A stretch of DNA of 64,000 bases from Geomobilimonas luticola (GTDB lineage Bacteria; Desulfobacterota; Desulfuromonadia; Geobacterales; Geobacteraceae): contig NZ_JAHCVK010000008.1 of NCBI RefSeq assembly GCF_018476905.1, positions 47,170 to 111,169 of the forward strand, in the 5' to 3' direction. Under the pieces are notes generated by a model, which saw nothing but the letters and a program-made list of their open reading frames with translations, was not told the origin of the DNA and ran no database searches. A program made the translations under genes and the position numbers. This document shows positions 1-7,797 of this stretch, in pieces. Positions within the stretch are counted from its first letter, which is position 1. Each line of letters starts with the position of its first letter.

Positions 1-35
1 AGTTCTGCCAGCAGGCCATTGTCCCGCATGTCCAT
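1..35 (-). CDS. possible 5' end of a divergent gene (partial)
   Basis: An ATG at 35 on the minus strand opens a frame that stays open to the window edge (MDMRDNGLLAE...). A good promoter with a palindromic site lies upstream on the same strand (79-120), which is the main reason to think a gene starts here. The ribosome binding site is weak (GGTGG about five bases before the ATG). Only eleven codons are visible, so no function can be assigned. The opposite strand is also open from 1 to 102, so the call is tentative. Confidence 0.3.
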   Translation of the reverse strand, partial: MDMRDNGLLAE

Positions 36-78
36 AAAACCACCGTATGACCTGGCGGGGAACTACCCCGCAGAGATA

Positions 79-90
79 ACACAATTGTGT
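79..90. promoter_or_regulatory. perfect 12-bp palindrome, likely operator
   Basis: ACACAATTGTGT is a perfect palindrome placed immediately downstream of the -10 box of the minus-strand promoter, over its expected transcription start. That is a typical place for a repressor site. The binding protein is unknown. Confidence 0.4.
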
Positions 91-91
91 G

Positions 92-120
92 ACTATAGCT
101 AAAGTTCCAGATTTTATCAA
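92..120 (-). promoter_or_regulatory. sigma70-type promoter for the divergent gene
   Basis: On the minus strand, TTGATA (120-115) and TATAGT (97-92) are separated by exactly 17 bases, close to the sigma70 consensus. It points away from tmk toward the left window edge. A GC-rich hairpin (GCGGGG, 5-base loop, CCCCGC, 55-71) would lie in the transcribed leader. Confidence 0.55.
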
Positions 121-150
121 TAGATATGCCGCTTTGGCCGGATTTTTATC

Positions 151-179
151 TTGATTAATTCACGTCCCTCTCCTATAAT
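151..179 (+). promoter_or_regulatory. sigma70-type promoter of the tmk operon
   Basis: TTGATT (151-156) and a perfect TATAAT (174-179) are separated by 17 bases. The expected transcription start is near 186, about 20 bases before the tmk ATG. This excludes the longer tmk reading frame that would begin with the TTG at 151. Confidence 0.75.
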
Positions 180-207
180 TTTTTATTTTTCGACCTTGAG
201 GTGCTGC

Positions 208-852
208 ATGGCCTGCTTCATTACATTCGAAGGGATCGAGGGGTGCGGCAAGACCACCCAGATGAGGATCCTGGCAAAGCGCCTGGAAGCCCTCGGCAAC
301 AGCGTTACCACGACGCGGGAGCCGGGCGGGTGCCCCATTGCCGACAAGATCCGCGGGATCCTCCTCGATGCGGAGAACAGCGCCCTGGTCCCCCTGGCCG
401 AACTCCTTCTCTATGCCGCGGCACGGGCACAGCATGTGGCCGAGGTCGTCACACCAGCCCTGGCAACCGGGCGGGTGGTGCTCTGCGACCGTTTCACCGA
501 TGCCACCCTCGCCTACCAGGGGTACGGTAGAGCGCTCGACCGGGAAACCATCGACCGGCTCAACGAGATGGCGACGACTGGGATTCGTCCCGACCTGACC
601 ATCCTCCTCGACTGCCCGGTGGAAACGGGGCTGGAGCGGGCCATGGCCCGAATAAACAGTACCGCCGGCGCCAGGGAAGAGCGGTTCGAACTGGAGACCA
701 TGGAATTCCACCGCCGGGTGCGCGACGGCTACCTGCAGCTGGCGGCCCGCGAGCCGGAACGTTTCGTGGTCATCGACGGCGCTGCCGGGGTCGAGGATAC
801 CGCCGCCGCCATAGAAACGGCCGTCCTCGCCAAATTGTCCGGGAGGGGATAA
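208..852 (+). CDS. tmk: thymidylate kinase
   Basis: Phosphorylates dTMP to dTDP with ATP in the cytoplasm, feeding dTTP synthesis. The 214-residue protein has the P-loop GIEGCGKT (residues 9-16), the TREPGG motif (36-41), the DR motif (94-95) and a C-terminal lid region around residues 145-165, all as in bacterial Tmk; length is normal. The start at MACF is chosen because the promoter -10 box ends at 179, so the upstream in-frame TTG is not transcribed. The stop overlaps the holB start by one base (TAATG), and a tmk-holB order is common in bacteria. Confidence 0.95.
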   Translation: MACFITFEGIEGCGKTTQMRILAKRLEALGNSVTTTREPGGCPIADKIRGILLDAENSALVPLAELLLYAAARAQHVAEVVTPALATGRVVLCDRFTDATLAYQGYGRALDRETIDRLNEMATTGIRPDLTILLDCPVETGLERAMARINSTAGAREERFELETMEFHRRVRDGYLQLAAREPERFVVIDGAAGVEDTAAAIETAVLAKLSGRG

Positions 853-1814
853 TGCCCTATGGCTCCATCATCGGGCAGGACCGCAGCATCGCGATCCTCC
901 GACGGGCCCAGTCCGGCGGAAAGCTGGCCCATGCCTACCTGTTCGACGGCATCGAGGGGTGCGGCAAGCGCAAGACCGCCCTTGCACTCGTGCAATCCAT
1001 ATTCTGCAGCGAAGGCAAAGGATGCGGCCAATGCCCTGCCTGCCGCAAAGTGGCGGCTATCCAGCATCCCGACCTGCACCTGGTCGAACCGGACGGTACG
1101 TTCATCAAGATCGACCAGATCAGGGAACTCCAGAGGGAACTGGCCTTTCGCCCCTTCGAGGCCCCCAAGAAAGCCTGCATCATCGACGGTGCGGACAAGC
1201 TCAACCCGGCCGCCGGCAACGCTTTGCTGAAGACCCTTGAGGAGCCTCCTGGCAACGCCCTTCTCATCCTGATCACGGCCAATCCGGGGGGAATGCTCCC
1301 GACGATCCTTTCCCGCTGCCAGCGGCTCCAGTTTCAGGCAATACCCCAGCCAGCCATCGAGGCATACCTGGTCGACCAGGGGACGCCAGCCGAAACCGCA
1401 ACCATTGCCGCTGCACTGGCCGGCGGCAGTCTCGGAAAGGCGCTGGAAGTCAGTAGCGAAACGGTTCTGCAGGAGCGCCAGACCCTGCTCCAGAGACTTC
1501 TCGCCCTTTCCCTTGAGGATATAGCAACGCTGTTCGCCACCGCGGAGGAACTGGCCGCGGACAAGGAGAAAGCCCGGGAGATGTTGGAACTCGTCACGAC
1601 GTTCCTGCGCGACATGCTTCTCCTCAGGCAAGGAAGCGGAGAGCTCTCCAACAGGGACCTGCTCCCCATTCTGGAACAGGGGGCGGCCCGCTTTACATCG
1701 GCAAGCCTCATGGGGCTCATCGAGCAGGTGGCGGCAACCCGTCGGGCACTGCTTCGCAATGTCAACACCCGCCTGGCACTGGAGGTCATGTTCATGCGCC
1801 TGGCTGAGGCGTGA
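852..1814 (+). CDS. holB: DNA polymerase III delta' subunit
   Basis: Clamp-loader subunit that helps open and load the beta sliding clamp during replication. The 320-residue protein starts with the typical IIGQD segment. It has a P-loop-like GIEGCGKRK (residues 33-41), a zinc-binding cysteine set (C52, C58, C61, C64), the NALLKTLEEP stretch (123-132) and the SRC motif (154-156) of the delta'/RFC family. The lysine is displaced relative to a standard GKT/S, as expected for delta', which does not hydrolyse ATP. It is translationally coupled to tmk. Confidence 0.93.
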   Translation: MPYGSIIGQDRSIAILRRAQSGGKLAHAYLFDGIEGCGKRKTALALVQSIFCSEGKGCGQCPACRKVAAIQHPDLHLVEPDGTFIKIDQIRELQRELAFRPFEAPKKACIIDGADKLNPAAGNALLKTLEEPPGNALLILITANPGGMLPTILSRCQRLQFQAIPQPAIEAYLVDQGTPAETATIAAALAGGSLGKALEVSSETVLQERQTLLQRLLALSLEDIATLFATAEELAADKEKAREMLELVTTFLRDMLLLRQGSGELSNRDLLPILEQGAARFTSASLMGLIEQVAATRRALLRNVNTRLALEVMFMRLAEA

Positions 1815-1906
1815 CACCCCCACAAAGGGGGGCGGGAATATTTGGGATTTCAGGGCATACTGTGAACAATTTGACAAAGTGAGGGGTTCGATCCCCTGGA
1901 GGAATT

Positions 1907-2848
1907 TTGATAAAGATAGCAAAAATCCAGTTCAACACCGCCGGCAAGCTCTATGACTTCAACGCCGGCAACCTCGACCTCAAGCCGGGTGACAGGGTGA
2001 TCGTCGAAACCGAACGGGGCAAGAGCCTCGCCACGGTCGTGGTAGGACCCCGGGCATTCGAGAAGGGGGCTGTTCCCGAAGGGCTCAAGAACATCATGCG
2101 CAAGGCACTCCCCGAAGACCTTGATGCAGCGGCTCGCAACGCAATCAAGGAGAAGGAGGCTCACGCCCTCTGCCTCGCCAAGATCAACGAGCGCGGGATG
2201 GACATGAAGCTCGTGCGGGTCGAGTATCTCTACGACGGCAGCAAGGCGATCTTCTACTTCACCGCCGACGGCCGGGTCGATTTCCGCGAACTGGTCAAGG
2301 ACTTGGCCCACGCCTTCCACACCCGCATCGAAATGCGTCAGATCGGGGTGCGCGACGAGGCCAAGATGGTGGGGGGGATCGGCATCTGCGGCAGGGAGTT
2401 GTGCTGCTCCTCCTTTCTGCGGGAATTCGAGCCGGTGTCGGTGAAGATGGCCAAGGAACAGAATCTCGCGCTCAACCCGACCAAGATATCCGGCCAGTGC
2501 GGCCGGTTGCTCTGTTGCCTTTCCTACGAATACGAGACCTACTGCACCCTGAAGAAATGCCTCCCCAAGTGCGGCAAGCGGGTCAAGCACGGCAATGTGG
2601 AAGGCGAAGTGGTCAAACTGGGAGTGCTGGACGGCACCGTAACGGTCAGGACCGACGACCATGTCCAGGTGGTGTTGAAGGGTGAAGAGATCAAGCCGGA
2701 GGACATAACGGATCGGGCCAAGAAGCCGTTGCGCGAACAGGGGAAGGAAGTGCAGCAGGGAACCAAGGACGGACACGGGAGCGGTCGCGAGCGCCGCGGC
2801 GACCGACGGCCGGACAACCGGGGCAAGGACAAAAAGGAGAAGCGATGA
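1907..2848 (+). CDS. ricT: PSP1 domain protein, RicT/YaaT family
   Basis: The 313-residue protein matches the PSP1 (YaaT/RicT) family. It has the two cysteine blocks CGRELCC and CGRLLCC plus more cysteines (CTLKKCLPKCG); in Bacillus subtilis RicT this region takes part in Fe-S binding and the protein acts with other Ric proteins in mRNA maturation. The start is a TTG with an excellent GGAGGA site eight bases upstream, and a 5-bp hairpin (1882-1897) ends just before that site. The last 45 residues are highly charged and look disordered. The neighbours tmk, holB and a methionyl-tRNA synthetase match the order known in Firmicutes. The role in this organism is inferred. Confidence 0.88.
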   Translation: MIKIAKIQFNTAGKLYDFNAGNLDLKPGDRVIVETERGKSLATVVVGPRAFEKGAVPEGLKNIMRKALPEDLDAAARNAIKEKEAHALCLAKINERGMDMKLVRVEYLYDGSKAIFYFTADGRVDFRELVKDLAHAFHTRIEMRQIGVRDEAKMVGGIGICGRELCCSSFLREFEPVSVKMAKEQNLALNPTKISGQCGRLLCCLSYEYETYCTLKKCLPKCGKRVKHGNVEGEVVKLGVLDGTVTVRTDDHVQVVLKGEEIKPEDITDRAKKPLREQGKEVQQGTKDGHGSGRERRGDRRPDNRGKDKKEKR

Positions 2849-4374
2849 GCCGGACATTTTACGTCACCACACCCATCTACTATGTCAACGATGTCCCCCA
2901 CATCGGCCATGCCTACACAACCCTGGCCGCCGACGTGCTGGCACGCTACAAGGCGCTGCAGGGATACGAGGTCTTTTTCCTGACCGGCACCGACGAGCAT
3001 GGCCAGAAAGTGGAAAAGGCCGCCAACGCCGCCGGGGAAACGCCTCTGGAGCTGGCGGACCGGGTGGTCAAGCGGTTCCAGTCCCTCTGGGAGAAGCTGG
3101 ATGTTTCCTACAACGACTTCATCCGTACCACCCAGGAACGGCACAAATCGGGAGTCACCCACCTGTTCGAAAAGGTGCTCGCCCAAGGGGACATCTACCT
3201 GGGGGAATACGAGGACTGGTATTGCACCCCCTGCGAGACGTTCTGGACCGAGACCCAGCTCATCGACTTCAAGTGCCCCGACTGCAACCGCCCCACGGAG
3301 AAGCTGAAGGAGGAATCCTACTTTTTCCGGATGAGCAAGTACCAGGAGCAGCTCCTCGCCCACATCGAGGCGAATCCCGATTTCATCCAGCCCAAATCCC
3401 GGCGCAACGAGATCCTCTCCTTCGTCCGGGAGGGACTGCGTGACCTCTCCGTCTCCCGCACCTCCTTCTCCTGGGGAATCCCGGTACCGGGGAACGAGAA
3501 ACACATCATCTATGTCTGGTTCGATGCTCTCACCAACTACATAACCGCCCTCGGTTATCCTGACGAAGCGGGGAACTTCGGTACGTTCTGGCCGGTGGAC
3601 GTTCATCTCATCGGCAAGGACATCCTTCGTTTTCACGCCGTCTACTGGCCCACCTTCCTCATGGCTGCCGGTCTCCCCCTGCCGAAGAAGGTCTTCGCCC
3701 ACGGCTGGTGGACCATCGAGGGACAGAAGATGAGCAAGAGCCTCCAGAACGTGGTGGAGCCGAACATGCTCATCGACCGGTACGGGGTGGATGCCGTGCG
3801 CTACTTCCTCCTTCGGGAGGTCCCCTTCGGGCTGGACGGCGACTTTTCCCACACCGCCCTTGTGAACCGGATCAACTCGGACCTGGCCAACGATCTGGGG
3901 AACCTGCTCAACCGCTCCACCGCCATGGTCAACAAGTACTTCGCCGGTATCGTCCAGGAACCGGGAGTGCTGACGGAGCAGGACGAGGCGTACCGCGCCA
4001 GGACCGAGGCGATGGTGACGCAGGTGAATACCTGCATGGACGAACTCGCCTTCAGCAAGGCGCTGCAGCAGATATGGGACGTCATCTCGGCGGGAAACAA
4101 GTATATCGACGCCACCGCCCCCTGGACCCTGGCCAAGGACCCGGACCAGAAGGAGCGGCTCGCCACGGTCATGTACTGCCTGCTGGAATCACAGCGGATC
4201 GTCCACACCCTCCTGACGGCATTCATGCCCCGGACCGCCGCCAAAGCCCTCGCCTACCTCAGCTGGGAACAGAAGCCGACCGGGGCCGACCTGCAATGGG
4301 GTGGGCTCAAGGCGGGCACCACCATCACCAAGGCCGAGGCGCTCTTCCCGCGGATCGAGGAGAAGGCTGAATAA
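2845..4374 (+). CDS. metG: methionyl-tRNA synthetase
   Basis: Charges tRNA-Met with methionine. The 509-residue class I synthetase has HIGH (residues 19-22), KMSKS (295-299) and a four-cysteine zinc knuckle (C127, C130, C144, C147). It ends after the anticodon-binding helical domain and lacks the C-terminal tRNA-binding/dimerisation domain found in longer MetG proteins, so it is the short form. Its ATG overlaps the ricT stop (ATGA), making it the last gene of the tmk operon; a strong terminator follows. Confidence 0.95.
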   Translation: MSRTFYVTTPIYYVNDVPHIGHAYTTLAADVLARYKALQGYEVFFLTGTDEHGQKVEKAANAAGETPLELADRVVKRFQSLWEKLDVSYNDFIRTTQERHKSGVTHLFEKVLAQGDIYLGEYEDWYCTPCETFWTETQLIDFKCPDCNRPTEKLKEESYFFRMSKYQEQLLAHIEANPDFIQPKSRRNEILSFVREGLRDLSVSRTSFSWGIPVPGNEKHIIYVWFDALTNYITALGYPDEAGNFGTFWPVDVHLIGKDILRFHAVYWPTFLMAAGLPLPKKVFAHGWWTIEGQKMSKSLQNVVEPNMLIDRYGVDAVRYFLLREVPFGLDGDFSHTALVNRINSDLANDLGNLLNRSTAMVNKYFAGIVQEPGVLTEQDEAYRARTEAMVTQVNTCMDELAFSKALQQIWDVISAGNKYIDATAPWTLAKDPDQKERLATVMYCLLESQRIVHTLLTAFMPRTAAKALAYLSWEQKPTGADLQWGGLKAGTTITKAEALFPRIEEKAE

Positions 4375-4406
4375 CAGCGGGAGACAATCCCGACGGACGG
4401 CAACGC

Positions 4407-4438
4407 AAAAGGCCGGGGAAGACATTCCCCGGCCTTTT
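4407..4438 (+). terminator. rho-independent terminator after metG
   Basis: A perfect 14-bp inverted repeat (AAAAGGCCGGGGAA, loop GACA, TTCCCCGGCCTTTT) whose right arm ends in a T run. It closes the tmk-holB-ricT-metG operon. The A and T runs on both sides mean it could also work on the opposite strand. Confidence 0.9.
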
Positions 4439-4471
4439 GTCATGAACCGGCAGGCATGGCCGTTGCTGCGG

Positions 4472-4499
4472 TTGCACAACGGTGCAAACAGTGTATGCT
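4472..4499 (+). promoter_or_regulatory. possible promoter of the lipoprotein gene
   Basis: TTGCAC (4472-4477) and TATGCT (4494-4499) with a 16-base spacer lie about 45 bases before the lipoprotein ATG and after the metG terminator. TTGCAC is repeated in inverted form six bases later (GTGCAA). The -10 match is moderate. Confidence 0.4.
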
Positions 4500-4544
4500 C
4501 TTCTATCAGGAGCAACAACCATCCCGGGCAAAAGGAGTCTTCCC

Positions 4545-5165
4545 ATGGGGACTAACATCATAGCGGGAATTCGCTGTACCCTTATTCTGGCAGGCGCCCT
4601 TCTTGCTGGCGGATGTGCAACTCTCACCGTCACCCCGCAACAGCCCGTGACATCAACAATGGCCAGACAGCCCGTCAGTTTAGGAATTCAGGTGGCCGGC
4701 GAGCGGCTCACCCACGCACTGACCGACCCGAAGGAATCCGCCGCCACCGCCGCCACCGGCACACTGTTCGAGAAAGTGGTGCTGCTTCCGAAGGAAACCC
4801 GCAGCAAATCATCGGCGGAGATCCAGGCGGCATTCGGTACGGACTACATTCTGAGCGGCACTATCGCGGACGTCAATGTAAGTGGCAACCTCAATCCCAT
4901 CTGGTTTGCGAGCATCCCCCTGCTCTTTTTCAAACCCTATGCCCCGATCGTGACCTTCGAAGCCATCGTGACCCTGGAAAGCACCCTGCGTGACGCGCGC
5001 AGCGGTGTGGTCCTCATGCAGAAAGAAACGTCATCGGTCGTCACGGATTATTTCAGCCCGATGGACCCGCAGGAAAAGGTGCGGACACTGATCTCCCGCG
5101 GCATCAACAATGCCTTCGTCAGCATTCTGGAGGAATCGCAGCAGAAGATCGCCGCAGCGAAGTAA
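4545..5165 (+). CDS. putative outer-membrane lipoprotein
   Basis: The 206-residue product begins with a short basic stretch, a hydrophobic segment and a lipobox (LLAGGC, lipidated Cys24), so it is probably a lipoprotein. The start at MGTNII is chosen because AAAGGAG sits seven bases upstream; the longer frame would put extra residues before the signal peptide. The mature part contains a hydrophobic stretch around IWFASIPLLFFKPYAP and looks like a single small domain. I do not recognise a named family. It is a single-gene unit between two hairpins. Confidence 0.75.
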   Translation: MGTNIIAGIRCTLILAGALLAGGCATLTVTPQQPVTSTMARQPVSLGIQVAGERLTHALTDPKESAATAATGTLFEKVVLLPKETRSKSSAEIQAAFGTDYILSGTIADVNVSGNLNPIWFASIPLLFFKPYAPIVTFEAIVTLESTLRDARSGVVLMQKETSSVVTDYFSPMDPQEKVRTLISRGINNAFVSILEESQQKIAAAK

Positions 5166-5189
5166 GATTCTCCATAACCTGCAACGGAA

Positions 5190-5260
5190 AAGGGATCGTA
5201 CCCCCCCTGGTACGATCCCCTTCAAATTTTCAGAAGGTCGGGGGATGATTTTCCCCGGCC
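5190..5260. terminator. tandem hairpins between the lipoprotein and SseB-like genes
   Basis: Two hairpins lie between convergent genes. The first (stem GGGATCGTACC, 5192-5202 with 5209-5219) is followed by CTTCAAATTTT and probably ends the lipoprotein transcript. The second (5236-5245 with 5251-5260, GGTCGGGGGA against TTCCCCGGCC) has two G-T pairs and could serve the minus-strand gene. Neither has a long T run. Confidence 0.55.
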
Positions 5261-5308
5261 TCTGTTATTATCATCCCTTCCCCGGTGGGTCCCCAGCCGG
5301 TCAGGATG

Positions 5309-5740
5309 TTATCCCCGGTCTTCTTCCGTCCCCTTGGCCGCTTCGGCGTTACAGCGCTCGACCACGTCCCTGAGCCAGGCGATCTCGTCGGGGAGAAACT
5401 GCTTCGCGTGGGGGGTGCCTACATTCAGCGCCCAATGCAATGGCGGCTGAGTCGTGGCAGCGAGGACATGCCCCGGCACCGCGACGCTCTTTACCTTGTG
5501 CTCCGCCCAGGCATGGAGGCGCTCTTCGCTGTCGAAGAGCATTAGGTAGTCGTTCCCCTCCGACTCGATGACCAGCGGCAGCACCTGTCCGTCATCAGCG
5601 CCAGCTTCCTTCGCCTCCTCCTCGTCCAGGGTCGGAACGAAAAACGTGGCATTGAGGAAGAGATCGTAAAATTTCGACTGGTTCTTGGCGTCGCTCATGT
5701 CCTGACGCAGTGCCTCCAGCGCCTGGTCCAGTTCGGTCAT
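5309..5740 (-). CDS. SseB-like domain protein
   Basis: The 143-residue protein resembles the N-terminal SseB domain, with a hydrophobic beta strand followed by PTLDEEEAKEA and LPLVIESEGNDYLMLFDSEERLHAW, typical for this family of uncertain function. The start at MTELDQ is chosen because AAAGGA lies nine bases upstream; the longer frame adds a hydrophobic stretch that is unlikely to be translated. No membrane segment is present in the chosen product. The neighbours give no functional clue. Confidence 0.7.
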   Translation of the reverse strand: MTELDQALEALRQDMSDAKNQSKFYDLFLNATFFVPTLDEEEAKEAGADDGQVLPLVIESEGNDYLMLFDSEERLHAWAEHKVKSVAVPGHVLAATTQPPLHWALNVGTPHAKQFLPDEIAWLRDVVERCNAEAAKGTEEDRG

Positions 5741-5899
5741 GGTAAGTCCTTTCGCTGTAAGCCGCAAGGCACCTGCCGCGGCAATAAAAAACCACAGGAA
5801 GGGTCCCCGTGGTGCAGAAACTGACACAAAATATCATCTTGTATCGTCGGCGGCAATGGTTATTTGTTGCCGGACAGTGAGCCGCTCTGCGCTAACCAG

Positions 5900-6208
5900 C
5901 TACAAGATCTCAACCTCGCTCACCCGTACAATCAGCATGTCCTGGCGGAACCTGCCAGCCAGCTTCTTTCGGTAGTCCCGCCACCAGTCGCGGTCGAGCA
6001 CTTCCGTCATCACCTCATAGATGACGATATCGTCCCGCACCGTCATGGTGGGGGTTTCCTTCCAGATCCCCTCGGCCGGCGACCGGACATAGGTGGTAAT
6101 GCCGCCGAACTTCTCCGCAAGGACGTCCCGCACCCGTGTGTACTCATTCCGGGAAAACGGCATGCCGCTGTTATCGTAGAGGGGCAACAGAATCTGCACG
6201 AGATGCAT
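5900..6208 (-). CDS. conserved hypothetical protein, about 100 residues
   Basis: Small protein (MHLVQILLPLYDN...) with a conserved-looking pattern of a beta strand, then FGGITTYVRSPAEG, then DDIVIYEVMTEVLDRDWW and a basic C-terminal half. This pattern appears in a widespread uncharacterised family. GGAG nine bases before the ATG at 6208 favours that start over the ATG at 6226. No signal peptide or membrane helix is seen. Function unknown. Confidence 0.65.
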   Translation of the reverse strand: MHLVQILLPLYDNSGMPFSRNEYTRVRDVLAEKFGGITTYVRSPAEGIWKETPTMTVRDDIVIYEVMTEVLDRDWWRDYRKKLAGRFRQDMLIVRVSEVEIL

Positions 6209-6300
6209 AACGTTCACTCCGTTCATTTCCGCACTCGAGTTGGGTCAGGACCAGCAGATTGCAACAGGACTCCGCCACGTAAGCCTGGTCAAGAGCTCTA

Positions 6301-6903
6301 TCAGAGATTGAAGCTTGCCGGCCGCAGTTCGCCGGAGCCGAACAGGAAAAAGAAACGGAACAGGCAGTATTTGTAGAATTCGGAAAAGAGGAGGCGGAAG
6401 CTGCCGCCGTGGCTCCACCAGGCTTCCTTCAGGTTCTTGCTGTCAACCGGGTAGGGGTAGATGGCGACCTCCTTGGAGAGGACGCTGCGGAAGATGAGGG
6501 TGGCCCGCTTCATGTGATAGCGGGAGGTGATGAGCTTGAGGGAACGGACCTGGTGCCGGACGACCAGCTCACGGGCGTAGATGGCGTTTTCGAGGGTATT
6601 GCGGGAGACCTTCTCCAGTATCACCCCCTCGCCGCCACGGGCGCCCGGCTGCTCCCGGAACAGTTCACTCTTGCGCACCGCAGGATCGACCCCGACGAGA
6701 AAAAGCCAGCGCGCCTGGTTGTCGCGGTAAAGCCGGATCCCCTCTTCGACCCGCCCTCGCCCCCCCGTGAGGACCACAATGGCGTCGGCCTTGACCTCCT
6801 GCGGACCAAGGGAAAAGGTCTTGTAGGCGAAATCGACGAACAGGACCGCCAGAATCACCAGCATAATGATGATGAGTGAGAAAAGCCCCTTGATGACCGT
6901 CAT
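6301..6903 (-). CDS. YdcF-like DUF218 membrane protein
   Basis: The 200-residue protein has one N-terminal transmembrane helix (residues 7-25) followed by a DUF218 domain: ADAIVVLTGGRGRVEEGIRLY, the NTLENAIYARELV segment and LKLITSRYHMKRA are characteristic. Proteins of this family (YdcF, SanA, ElyC) act at the cell envelope, and ElyC affects peptidoglycan or lipid carrier use, but the reaction is not settled. The C-terminal part carries an aromatic stretch (YKYCLFRFFFLFG) that may touch the membrane. Confidence 0.82.
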   Translation of the reverse strand: MTVIKGLFSLIIIMLVILAVLFVDFAYKTFSLGPQEVKADAIVVLTGGRGRVEEGIRLYRDNQARWLFLVGVDPAVRKSELFREQPGARGGEGVILEKVSRNTLENAIYARELVVRHQVRSLKLITSRYHMKRATLIFRSVLSKEVAIYPYPVDSKNLKEAWWSHGGSFRLLFSEFYKYCLFRFFFLFGSGELRPASFNL

Positions 6904-6951
6904 TGCCGCCCGAATCCTTTCCGATTAAATTCCCGGGGGAACAAATTTTTC

Positions 6952-6980
6952 TTGCGCATTGGCCGACAATCTGATAAAAA
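6952..6980 (+). promoter_or_regulatory. possible promoter of rpmB
   Basis: TTGCGC (6952-6957), a 17-base spacer and TAAAAA (6975-6980) lie about 35 bases before the rpmB ATG. The gap between rpmB and the divergent DUF218 gene is short, so a promoter is expected here, but the -10 match is only fair. Confidence 0.35.
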
Positions 6981-7013
6981 ATAATGCTTCAGTTCAATTG
7001 GAGGAAAACTATC

Positions 7014-7205
7014 ATGTCCAAAGTATGCGAAATCTGTGGTAAAGGCCCCAGCTTCGGTAATAACGTCAGCCATGCCAACAACAAGACCCGCCGCACCTGG
7101 CATCCGAACCTGCAGAAAATCAAGGCAATCAGGAACGGCAGCATCAAGAGCATCAAGGTCTGCACCCGCTGCATCCGTTCCGGTCACGTGGTCAAGGCGC
7201 TTTAA
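7014..7205 (+). CDS. rpmB: 50S ribosomal protein L28
   Basis: Structural protein of the large ribosomal subunit. The 63-residue product begins [20 protein letters not shown], the family signature. It has cysteines at 5, 8, 50 and 53, so it is the zinc-binding (C+) form. GGAGG nine bases before this ATG fixes the start. It stands alone between a divergent gene and its own terminator, as is common for rpmB in this group. Confidence 0.96.
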   Translation: MSKVCEICGKGPSFGNNVSHANNKTRRTWHPNLQKIKAIRNGSIKSIKVCTRCIRSGHVVKAL

Positions 7206-7211
7206 AACCGG

Positions 7212-7241
7212 TTCAACGTTCCAAGTTCAAGGTTCAAGGTT
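7212..7241. repeat. degenerate 7-nt tandem repeat, left of the rpmB terminator
   Basis: Four heptads in register: TTCAACG, TTCCAAG, TTCAAGG, TTCAAGG. The segment 7296-7318 on the other side of the terminator holds the reverse theme (TTTGAAC, GTAGAAC, CCTTGAACC), so the two could pair around the terminator hairpin. Similar period-7 repeats occur at other gene boundaries in this window. Confidence 0.75.
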
Positions 7242-7252
7242 ATGATCACCTG

Positions 7253-7285
7253 AAGCCGCAACGCCCTGAGCGTTAGCGGCTTTTT
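7253..7285 (+). terminator. rho-independent terminator after rpmB
   Basis: Stem AAGCCGCAACGC (7253-7264), loop CCTGA, then GCGTTAGCGGCTT (7270-7282) followed by TTT. One unpaired base interrupts an otherwise good stem. Confidence 0.85.
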
Positions 7286-7319
7286 GTCTGTAAACTTTGA
7301 ACGTAGAACCCTTGAACCG

Positions 7320-7703
7320 TCAGCGTGCCAGCGCGATTACCTCGATCTCCACCCCGACTCCCCGCGGCAATCCCTTCACTTCAACTGTGGAGCGGGCCGG
7401 CGGCTCCGAACCGAATCTCCTGCCATAAATCTCGTTCACCACGGCGAAGTTGGCCAAGTCGGTGAGATAGATGGTGCTCTTCACCACGTCGTCGAAACCG
7501 AGCCCTGCCGCCGCCAGCACCGCCCCGATGTTCTCCATCACCAGCTCGGTCTGGACCGTGATTCCCCCTTCCCGGATGACACCAGTTGCCGGGTCAAGCG
7601 GTATCTGACCGGACAGAAAAAGAAATCCCCCCGCCTTCACAGCCTGGGAATACGGCCCGATCGCCTGCGGTGCCTTGTCGGTAGCAATTACCTTCTTGGA
7701 CAT
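7320..7703 (-). CDS. ridA: RidA family reactive enamine/imine deaminase
   Basis: The 127-residue protein belongs to the YjgF/YER057c/UK114 (RidA) family, which hydrolyses reactive 2-aminoacrylate and related enamines made by PLP enzymes. Diagnostic segments are KAPQAIGPYSQAVKAGGF near the N-terminus, FLSGQIPLDPATG, and the C-terminal ARSTVEVKGLPRGVGVEIE, which contains the substrate-binding arginine. GGAGGA before the ATG at 7703 fixes the start. It follows rel on the same strand, separated by a 200-base gap holding a structured repeat. Confidence 0.92.
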   Translation of the reverse strand: MSKKVIATDKAPQAIGPYSQAVKAGGFLFLSGQIPLDPATGVIREGGITVQTELVMENIGAVLAAAGLGFDDVVKSTIYLTDLANFAVVNEIYGRRFGSEPPARSTVEVKGLPRGVGVEIEVIALAR

Positions 7704-7797
7704 GTTATCCTCCATTCTTTCCGAAAACGTCAATTTTCGATTCGGCCTGTGGCCTCACCCTGCGGGCAGCCTTCTCTGTCCAATTCCTTTAGAATTG

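Noticed and set aside
151..207. N-terminal extension of tmk from the TTG at 151
   Set aside because: This TTG is the -35 box of the tmk promoter, and the next 57 bases include the TATAAT box, so they are not translated.
1871..1899. Perfect -35 box TTGACA before ricT
   Set aside because: No acceptable -10 box exists 16-18 bases downstream; the gene is served by the tmk operon promoter.
1880..1900. tRNA T-arm-like sequence (GGGGTTCGATCCCC)
   Set aside because: No acceptor stem, D arm or anticodon arm can be built around it; it is simply a short hairpin before the ricT ribosome binding site.
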